Shown: piece by piece, positions 1 through 6,155 of the stretch | Layout: each line of letters opens with the position of its first letter | Position numbering within the stretch: position 1 is the first letter of the stretch | Origin: JAVBNF01 sp031551725 | GTDB taxonomy: Bacteria; Bacteroidota; Bacteroidia; Bacteroidales; P3 | Direction: 5' to 3' | NCBI GenBank assembly: GCA_031551725.1 | Contig: JAVBNF010000040.1 | Location: forward strand, 1-24,914 | Length of the DNA: 24,914 bases | Translations under genes and position numbers: made by a program | Notes under the pieces: generated by a model | The model's database searches: none | Seen by the model: the letters and a program-made list of their open reading frames with translations, nothing else | What the model was told of the DNA's origin: nothing

Positions 1-136
1 AACTCTAAACTCTAAACTCTAAACTCTAAACTCTAAACTCTAAACTCTAAACTCTAAACTCTAAACTCTAAACTCTAAACTCTAAACTCTAAACTCTAAA
101 CTCTAAACTCTAAACTCTAAACTCTAAACTCTAAAC
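1..136. repeat. Heptamer tandem array (TCTAAAC)n before nuoK
   Basis: The first 136 bases are a perfect 7-bp tandem repeat (TCTAAAC on plus, GTTTAGA on minus), about 19.4 copies with no interruption. It runs into the window edge, so its full length is unknown. The last unit ends at 136, exactly 8 nt before the nuoK ATG. It probably fills the nuoJ-nuoK gap, although nuoJ lies outside the window. The period is seen directly. Length instability by slippage is an inference from the uniformity of the array. The unit matches one of those in the inverted repeat before nuoL. Confidence 0.97.
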
Positions 137-144
137 CAGAAATT

Positions 145-453
145 ATGATACAAATCGAATATTATTTAATCATCAGCACCTTGATGTTTTTCATTGGGGT
201 TTATGGGTTTATTGCTCGTAGAAACATGCTGGGAATGCTTATTTCGGTAGAATTGATTTTAAATGCTGTGGAGATTAATTTCGCGGTATTTAACCGTTAT
301 TTGTTTCCCGATCAGCTTGAAGGAATGTTTTTTTCGCTTTTCGGAATAGCCATTTCCGCTGCCGAAACGGCCATTGCCATTGCAATTATTATCAATGTTT
401 ACCGCAATATCGGAAACATTGATGTGAAAGATTTAACTAAAATGAAAAACTAA
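145..453 (+). CDS. nuoK: NADH-quinone oxidoreductase subunit K
   Basis: Small membrane subunit of respiratory complex I, lying beside the proton-pumping antiporter-like subunits. At 102 aa it has the usual family length, with three hydrophobic segments (about 5-23, 30-50 and 60-86). Two buried glutamates typical of NuoK are visible: E36 in SVELILNAVE and E74 in SAAETAIAIA, matching the functional Glu pair (E36/E72) of the E. coli protein. The ATG at 145 directly follows the heptamer array through an 8-nt linker. No Shine-Dalgarno sequence is seen, as is usual in Bacteroidota. It is followed on the same strand by nuoL, nuoM and nuoN, and the earlier nuo genes should lie upstream of the window. 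Confidence 0.97.
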   Translation: MIQIEYYLIISTLMFFIGVYGFIARRNMLGMLISVELILNAVEINFAVFNRYLFPDQLEGMFFSLFGIAISAAETAIAIAIIINVYRNIGNIDVKDLTKMKN

Positions 454-458
454 AGTTC

Positions 459-529
459 GTTTAGAGTTTAAAGTTTAGGGTTTAGAGAGAATGCCTCCAA
501 CCTTAAACTCTAAACCCTAAACCCTAAAC
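459..529. repeat. Heptamer inverted repeat in nuoK-nuoL gap
   Basis: Two 28-nt arms, each made of four heptamers, surround a 15-nt spacer (487-501). The left arm (459-486) has units of the form GTTTARR and the right arm (502-529) has their complements, YYTAAAC. The arms can pair almost fully, giving a long hairpin in the transcript. The left arm begins 5 nt after the nuoK stop and the right arm ends 8 nt before the nuoL ATG, so the element occupies nearly the whole gap. There is no T-run after it, so it does not look like a terminator. Confidence 0.93.
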
Positions 530-537
530 AAGAAACC

Positions 538-2454
538 ATGGAATACAGTTCACTCATACTCATCACGCCTTTCTTTCTCTTCTTACTGTTGGGATTGTTG
601 GGGGCTAAAATGAAAAACAATATTGCCGGTATTATTGGAACCATCGGCATGGCATTTGCGGCGGTACTTTCATACACTGTTGCTTACGAATATTTTTTCG
701 TTGCCGGAAAAATTGGAGAAACGTATCAGTCAATCATTCCCATATCGTTTGAATGGCTGCGTTTTACGGATAAGCTGCACATCGATTTGGGTATTTTGTT
801 AGACCCGATTTCTGTGATGATGCTTGTTGTAATTACCACTGTTTCACTAATGGTGCATATATACAGCTTGAGCTATATGCACGGCGAAAAAGGGTTTCAA
901 CGTTATTACGCTTTCCTTTCGTTGTTTAGCTTCTCAATGTTGGGACTAGTGATTGCAACCAATATTTTCCAAATGTATATCTTTTGGGAATTAGTGGGTG
1001 TTTCTTCCTACTCGCTCATCGGATTTTACTATACAAAACCATCTGCCGTGGCGGCTTCCAAGAAAGCATTTATCGTTACGCGGTTTGCCGATTTAGGATT
1101 TTTGGTGGGTATCTTGATCCTCTCCTATTTCACAGGAACCTTTGATTTTGCGACCTTGACGGCAGATAGTGCAAGTTTGGTTGTGAATTCCACTGCCGGA
1201 TTTTCGTTTATGGGATTGTCGGTTGCTTCATGGGCGATGGCGTTGATTTTTATGGGCGGCGCCGGGAAATCGGCGATGTTTCCGCTGCACATTTGGTTGC
1301 CGGACGCGATGGAAGGCCCTACGCCGGTTTCCGCTTTGATCCACGCCGCAACGATGGTTGTGGCCGGTGTTTATTTGGTCGCGCGCTTGTTTCCGGTTTA
1401 CTTTTTTGCAAGTCCCGACGTGTTGAATATGATTACATACGTGGGAGCATTCACGGCTTTATTTGCTGCAACCATTGCGTTTACACAAACGGATATCAAA
1501 CGTGTGTTGGCTTTTTCCACTATTTCGCAGATTGCATTTATGATGGTGGCACTTGGCGTTTCGGGCTACGGCGGACACGATGGTTTGGGCTATATGTCTT
1601 CGATGTTCCACTTGTTTACACATGCATTCTTTAAAGCGTTGTTATTCCTCGGCGCCGGTTCGGTTATTCACGCCGTTCATAGCAACGAAATGGAAAATAT
1701 GGGCGGATTGCGGAAATTCATGCCAATCACACATATTACATTTTTGATTGCGTGCTTAGCGATTGCCGGTATTCCTCCGTTCTCCGGATTTTTCAGTAAA
1801 GATGAAATTTTAGCGGCGGCTTTGCATAGCAATCCTGCTATTTTTGTAGCGTTGCTAATTATTGCGGGTATGACGGCCTTCTATATGTTCCGCTTGTATT
1901 TCAATATTTTCTGGGGAAAAGACAAAATCTATGATGATCATCACAAGCCACACGAATCGCCTTTGTTGATGACAATTCCGTTGATGATTCTGGCGACATT
2001 CTCAATTTGTACAGGTTTTATTTATTTTCCGGATTTTATTTCTTCCGACAACACCGCATTTCATACACATATTGAGTGGGGAAGCGTGGCGATTCCGAGT
2101 ATTTTGGTGGCATGCATCGGTATTTTCAGCGCTGCTGCACTTTATATGAAAGGTGGCGAAAAACCTGCGCAAATTGCGAAATCACTTGGCGGTTTTTACA
2201 CAGCAACCGTACACAAATTCTATTTGGATGAAGTGTGGATGTTTATCACAAAGAGTATCATTTTCAAATATATGTCCATGCCTATTGCGTGGTTCGACCG
2301 CCATGTGATTGACGGTACAATGGACGGCATCGCTTGGGTGACCCAAAAATCGTCGAATGCGGTTAAAGAGCTGCAATCCGGACACGTGCAGTTTTATGCA
2401 TGGGTATTTGTTGCCGGCGCATTAGCGATTACGGTGTTGGTGTTGTTTATGTAA
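538..2454 (+). CDS. nuoL: NADH-quinone oxidoreductase subunit L
   Basis: The distal antiporter-like proton-pumping subunit of complex I, an integral membrane protein of 638 aa with many hydrophobic helices. Key residues can be placed by family motifs. E151 lies in FWELVGVSSYSLIGF (the TM5 glutamate). K244 and H251 lie in GGAGKSAMFPLHIWLPDAME (the TM7 lysine and following His). H269 lies in SALIHAATMV. The proton-antiporter domain covers roughly residues 70-420, followed by the long C-terminal part that includes the lateral amphipathic helix in this subunit. Two consecutive stop codons end the gene. It is co-oriented with nuoK and nuoM, and the flanking gaps hold inverted repeats. Confidence 0.98.
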   Translation: MEYSSLILITPFFLFLLLGLLGAKMKNNIAGIIGTIGMAFAAVLSYTVAYEYFFVAGKIGETYQSIIPISFEWLRFTDKLHIDLGILLDPISVMMLVVITTVSLMVHIYSLSYMHGEKGFQRYYAFLSLFSFSMLGLVIATNIFQMYIFWELVGVSSYSLIGFYYTKPSAVAASKKAFIVTRFADLGFLVGILILSYFTGTFDFATLTADSASLVVNSTAGFSFMGLSVASWAMALIFMGGAGKSAMFPLHIWLPDAMEGPTPVSALIHAATMVVAGVYLVARLFPVYFFASPDVLNMITYVGAFTALFAATIAFTQTDIKRVLAFSTISQIAFMMVALGVSGYGGHDGLGYMSSMFHLFTHAFFKALLFLGAGSVIHAVHSNEMENMGGLRKFMPITHITFLIACLAIAGIPPFSGFFSKDEILAAALHSNPAIFVALLIIAGMTAFYMFRLYFNIFWGKDKIYDDHHKPHESPLLMTIPLMILATFSICTGFIYFPDFISSDNTAFHTHIEWGSVAIPSILVACIGIFSAAALYMKGGEKPAQIAKSLGGFYTATVHKFYLDEVWMFITKSIIFKYMSMPIAWFDRHVIDGTMDGIAWVTQKSSNAVKELQSGHVQFYAWVFVAGALAITVLVLFM

Positions 2455-2463
2455 TAAAATATA

Positions 2464-2529
2464 AACCACGAAGAACACAAAGTTCACAAAGATAATTTAT
2501 CCTTTGTGCCCTTAGTGACCTTTGTGGTT
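2464..2529. repeat. Nonamer inverted repeat in nuoL-nuoM gap
   Basis: Imperfect inverted repeat with arms at 2464-2493 and 2500-2529. Each arm is built from three 9-bp units of consensus CACNAAGNN (for example CACAAAGTT and CACAAAGAT on the left; CACAAAGGA, CACTAAGGG and CACAAAGGT on the right, read on the minus strand). The short loop lies around 2494-2499. The element follows the nuoL stop by 9 nt and leaves 22 nt to the nuoM ATG. Similar CACAAAG-rich sequence is, to my knowledge, scattered between genes in many Bacteroidota. It lacks a T-run and is not terminator-like. Confidence 0.9.
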
Positions 2530-2551
2530 AAATAAAGAAAATTAAAGTAAA

Positions 2552-4033
2552 ATGAACATTTTATCACTATTCCCATTCATTCCCGTGCTGATGATTGCGG
2601 CTTTGTTCTTGAGCAAAAGCATGACGCAAATTCGCACGATAATGGTTACCGGAGCTTCGGCATTATTGGTGCTTGCAGTTGCATTGATTGTCATGTTTCT
2701 GCAAGAACGGGCCATTTCGAGCGAAGAGATGCTTTTCACGCAAAGTATAGTTTGGTATGCACCACTCAATATATGCTATTCGGTGGGTGTTGACGGCATT
2801 TCCGTGGCCATGCTTGCATTGTCGTCTATTATTGTGTTTACCGGCGTATTCTCTTCGTGGAATATGAACATGGCAAAGGAGTATTTTCTCTGGTACTGCC
2901 TGCTTTCAGTGGGTGTTTTCGGATTTTTTATCTCGATTGACTTGTTTACGATGTTCTTGTTTTACGAAGTTGCGTTGATTCCGATGTATTTGTTGATCGG
3001 ACTTTGGGGAACAGGCAGAAAAGAATATTCGGCCATGAAATTAACCTTGATGTTAATGGGTGGCTCTGCATTCTTAATGGTTGGAATTCTTGGAATTTAC
3101 TACACTTCCGGACATGTTTCGATGAATCTTTTAGAGATTGCAAACAATTTACATATTCCGATTGAGCATCAACGCTGGATTTTTCCGGTAACATTCCTGG
3201 GATTTGGCGTTTTGGGCGCTTTATTTCCGTTTCACACCTGGTCGCCCGACGGTCACGCCTCTGCTCCTACTGCGGTTTCGATGCTTCATGCCGGCGTATT
3301 GATGAAATTAGGCGGTTACGGATGTTTCCGCGTGGCAATGTATCTGATGCCGGAAGCAGCGCACGAACTTGGCTGGATTTTCTTGATCTTAACAGGTATC
3401 AGCGTGGTTTACGGAGCTTTGAGTGCTGTTGTTCAAACCGACTTGAAATATATCAACGCTTATTCTTCGGTGAGTCACTGCGGATTGGTGCTTTTCGCAA
3501 TTTTGATGATGAATCAAACCGCTATGACCGGCGCTGTGATGCAAATGCTTTCGCACGGTTTGATGACGGCGCTTTTCTTCGCATTAATCGGCTTGATTTA
3601 CGGACGTACACATACGCGCGACATCCGCGAAATGGGCGGCTTGATGCAAATCATGCCGTTTGCTTCGGTATGTTACGTAATTGCAGGTTTGGCATCGCTC
3701 GGACTTCCAGGATTAAGCGGATTCGTGGCTGAAATGACGATTTTTGTAGGCTCATTCCAAAATACAGGAATCTTCTACCGCGTATTTACAATTCTTGCAT
3801 GCTGTTCAATTGTAATTACAGCAGTTTATATTTTACGCACGGTTGGAAAAATCCTCTACGGACCGGTTCAAGACCAGCACCACATCGGATTGCCCGATGC
3901 GGCTTGGTACGAAAAAGTTTCCGCAGTAGGATTGATTATTGCCATTGCGTTTATAGGAATGTATCCGTCGGGAGTTTCGGATTTGATAAGTAATAGCGTG
4001 CTTCCAGTAGTTCAAAAACTGACAGCAATTTAA
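2552..4033 (+). CDS. nuoM: NADH-quinone oxidoreductase subunit M
   Basis: Antiporter-like proton-pumping subunit of complex I, 493 aa, multi-pass membrane protein. E139 in FYEVALIPMYLLIGLWG matches the family TM5 glutamate (E144 of E. coli). FPFHTWSPDGHASAPTA (from residue 225) is the conserved loop after TM7, and K252 in HAGVLMKLGGYG matches K265 of E. coli. Oddly, the TM7 lysine that E. coli has in AVKMP just before that loop (K234) aligns with L221 in FGVLGALFPFH, so a central residue of the proton path is absent. The later part contains QTDLKYINAYSSVSH, typical of the family. It lies in the nuo operon between two inverted-repeat gaps. Confidence 0.97.
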   Translation: MNILSLFPFIPVLMIAALFLSKSMTQIRTIMVTGASALLVLAVALIVMFLQERAISSEEMLFTQSIVWYAPLNICYSVGVDGISVAMLALSSIIVFTGVFSSWNMNMAKEYFLWYCLLSVGVFGFFISIDLFTMFLFYEVALIPMYLLIGLWGTGRKEYSAMKLTLMLMGGSAFLMVGILGIYYTSGHVSMNLLEIANNLHIPIEHQRWIFPVTFLGFGVLGALFPFHTWSPDGHASAPTAVSMLHAGVLMKLGGYGCFRVAMYLMPEAAHELGWIFLILTGISVVYGALSAVVQTDLKYINAYSSVSHCGLVLFAILMMNQTAMTGAVMQMLSHGLMTALFFALIGLIYGRTHTRDIREMGGLMQIMPFASVCYVIAGLASLGLPGLSGFVAEMTIFVGSFQNTGIFYRVFTILACCSIVITAVYILRTVGKILYGPVQDQHHIGLPDAAWYEKVSAVGLIIAIAFIGMYPSGVSDLISNSVLPVVQKLTAI

Positions 4034-4039
4034 AAACAT

Positions 4040-4110
4040 GTTTAATGTTGAACGTTTAATGTTTAAATCCCAAACATTGAACTTTAAACATTAAACTTTA
4101 AACGTTAAAC
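4040..4110. repeat. Heptamer inverted repeat in nuoM-nuoN gap
   Basis: The left arm (4040-4067) has four heptamers starting GTT (GTTTAAT twice, GTTGAAC, GTTTAAA). The right arm (4069-4110) has six heptamers all ending AAC (CCCAAAC, ATTGAAC, TTTAAAC twice, ATTAAAC, GTTAAAC). The last four right units can pair with the left arm. The element starts 6 nt after the nuoM stop and ends exactly 8 nt before the nuoN ATG. The unit family is the same as that before nuoK and nuoL but with different middle bases. No T-run follows. Confidence 0.92.
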
Positions 4111-4118
4111 CAAATAAC

Positions 4119-5546
4119 ATGGATTTCAGTAATTTTCTATTTTTACAGCAAGAGATAAACTTGATGATTGTTTTTGTCATCTTGTTTCTCTTCGATATTT
4201 TCGGATCGGACAAAAGCAAGCAATGGTTTATGCCGCTCGCTTGCGGACTGTTTGCGTTGCAAATGGCAGCCGGCTTTTTGCCACAAGCGTTAGGCGAAGC
4301 CTTTGGCGGCATGTATATCAATTCCGACATGACCGTTTTGATGAAAAACATCTTGAATGTAGCAACATTTCTGGTGTTATTGCAAACCGCAACTTGGTTG
4401 CGGTCGGAAGGCACTGTCCACAAACAAGGTGAGTTTTTTATTATTACATTATCCACGCTGTTGGGAATGCACTTGATGGTATCTGCCGGAAGTTTCATGA
4501 TGCTCTACATCGGCTTGGAAACAGCGTCCATTCCAATGGCATGTTTGGCGGCCTTCAATAAATATCAAGAAAAATCGGCCGAAGCCGGAGCCAAATATAT
4601 TCTGATTTCTGCATTGTCGTCGGGAATCACATTGTTTGGACTTTCGTTTATTTACGGGGCAACAGGCAGCATGTATTTTGCAGACATCACCACGCAAGTA
4701 ATTGCAGAGCCCATGTTATTGATGGGATTCGTATTCTTTTTAGCCGGATTTGGTTTTAAACTTTCGCTTGTGCCTTTCCATTTGTGGACAGCCGATGTTT
4801 ACGAAGGCGCTCCCACCTCTGTTACCGCTTATTTGTCGGTTGTTTCCAAAGGAGCAGCCGCTTTTGCTTTGATTTTTGCTTTGTATCAGGTGTTTGGAAA
4901 CATCGAATTTATTTGGTCGCAAATCCTTTGGTGGCTCGCAATTATTACGATTACACTTGGAAATTTATTTGCGATTCGTCAAAAAGACATCAAGCGATTT
5001 TTTGCCTTCTCCTCTATTTCGCAAGCCGGTTATATCCTTTTGGGCGTTATTTCAGGAACAGCGCAAGGGATGACAGCAACAGTATATTTTGTATTGGTTT
5101 ATGTATTTTCAAACTTGGCCGCTTTCGGCGTAATCTCCGCAGTGGAAAACAAAAATGGCGGAAATACATTGATTTCGGCATTCAATGGCCTCTACAAATC
5201 CAATCCGAAATTGAGTTTTGTGATGATGCTCGCTGTGTTTTCCTTGGCGGGAATCCCTCCTTTCGGTGGATTCTTCAGCAAATTCTTTATCTTTATGGCT
5301 GCTGCCGAACAAGGGTTTTACATACTTGTTTTTATCGCATTGTTAAACACGGTGATTTCATTATTCTACTATTTGATGATTATCAAAGCCATGTTTATCA
5401 ACGAAGGCGACGAACTTTCCGTGCAACGTTTCAAAACGGATGCTTACAATCAAACAAGTTTGATTCTTTGTACTGCCGGTATTCTGGTCATTGGAATTTT
5501 AAGTTGTGTTTACGAATATATCGGATTGATAAGTTTCGGAATATAA
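4119..5546 (+). CDS. nuoN: NADH-quinone oxidoreductase subunit N
   Basis: Third antiporter-like proton-pumping subunit of complex I, 475 aa, multi-pass. E134 in LYIGLETASIPMACLAAF matches the TM5 glutamate. K214 and H221 in FKLSLVPFHLWTADVYEGAP match the TM7 lysine and the conserved loop after it, so unlike NuoM this subunit keeps the lysine. IRQKDIKRFFAFSSISQAGY is the family motif in the second half of the antiporter domain. It is the last gene of the nuo operon here, closed by a strong terminator 14 nt past its stop. The start at 4119 leaves an 8-nt linker after the preceding repeat. Confidence 0.97.
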   Translation: MDFSNFLFLQQEINLMIVFVILFLFDIFGSDKSKQWFMPLACGLFALQMAAGFLPQALGEAFGGMYINSDMTVLMKNILNVATFLVLLQTATWLRSEGTVHKQGEFFIITLSTLLGMHLMVSAGSFMMLYIGLETASIPMACLAAFNKYQEKSAEAGAKYILISALSSGITLFGLSFIYGATGSMYFADITTQVIAEPMLLMGFVFFLAGFGFKLSLVPFHLWTADVYEGAPTSVTAYLSVVSKGAAAFALIFALYQVFGNIEFIWSQILWWLAIITITLGNLFAIRQKDIKRFFAFSSISQAGYILLGVISGTAQGMTATVYFVLVYVFSNLAAFGVISAVENKNGGNTLISAFNGLYKSNPKLSFVMMLAVFSLAGIPPFGGFFSKFFIFMAAAEQGFYILVFIALLNTVISLFYYLMIIKAMFINEGDELSVQRFKTDAYNQTSLILCTAGILVIGILSCVYEYIGLISFGI

Positions 5547-5560
5547 CACAACTTTATAAG

Positions 5561-5597
5561 TTTACTGCATATTTTAAAGCAAAAAATATGCAGTAAA
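5561..5597 (+). terminator. Terminator after nuoN
   Basis: A perfect 15-bp stem (5561-5575 with 5583-5597), a 7-nt loop, then a T-rich tail (TTATTTTTTATTT) on the plus strand. It lies between the convergent nuoN and the hexapeptide-protein gene. On the minus strand the tail is only weakly U-rich, so two-way action is possible but less clear. Confidence 0.9.
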
Positions 5598-5620
5598 TTA
5601 TTTTTTATTTAGAAATAATT

Positions 5621-6136
5621 TTATTTCCCAATCCACGAAGCATACGTGGGATATGCCTCTGAGATGCGGTTGACAAGGCCTGTGAGTTTTTCGGATTCAA
5701 CGTCTTTCACTTTTTTCGCAGGGATTCCGGCGTAAATTGCACCCGATTCCACAACCGTTCCTTCCAGAACAATCGCTCCGGCCGCAATAATGGAGTTGGA
5801 ATGCACCACTACCCCATCCATCACAATGGCCCCCATGCCGATCAACACATGATCGTGAATCGTGCAGCCGTGCACAATGGCATGATGTGCAATGGAAACG
5901 TAATTACCAATTTTCACAGGCGCAGTTTTGTATGTGCAATGAATCAGCGCGCCGTCTTGAACATTCACGTAGTCGCCCATTTCGATCGAATGCACATCGC
6001 CGCGCACAACCGAATTATACCAAAATGTACAATGGTCACCCGTTTTCACATCGCCTATAACGGTAGCATTTTCTGCTAAAAAGCATTCTTTTCCGAATTG
6101 CGGAGAAACTCCGTTTACTTTTTGAATTAAAGCCAT
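5621..6136 (-). CDS. Gamma-carbonic anhydrase family protein
   Basis: A left-handed beta-helix (hexapeptide repeat) protein of 171 aa, the usual size for the YrdA/CaiE/PaaY group of the gamma-carbonic anhydrase superfamily. The metal-binding histidines are present: H66 in ALIHCT, then H84 and H89 in AHHAIVHGC, spaced five apart as in the family. R45 and D47 (VVRGDV) and Q60 (VNVQDG), which surround the metal site, are also kept. The protein should form a trimer in the cytoplasm. True carbonic anhydrase activity is not assured, since many members of this subgroup have none shown. It is the last gene of a minus-strand series, 19 nt after the T9SS cargo gene. Confidence 0.9.
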   Translation of the reverse strand: MALIQKVNGVSPQFGKECFLAENATVIGDVKTGDHCTFWYNSVVRGDVHSIEMGDYVNVQDGALIHCTYKTAPVKIGNYVSIAHHAIVHGCTIHDHVLIGMGAIVMDGVVVHSNSIIAAGAIVLEGTVVESGAIYAGIPAKKVKDVESEKLTGLVNRISEAYPTYASWIGK

Positions 6137-6155
6137 TTTTTTTGTAATTTCTAAA

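Noticed and set aside
1..136. CRISPR array or telomere-like repeat
   Set aside because: The array is a pure 7-bp tandem repeat without spacers, so not CRISPR. The likeness to plant-type TTTAGGG telomere repeats is coincidental within a bacterial operon.
1230..1634. Overlapping ORFs inside nuoL, nuoN and other genes
   Set aside because: They lie fully within strongly supported genes in other frames, have odd composition rich in Arg and Cys, and show no recognisable family.
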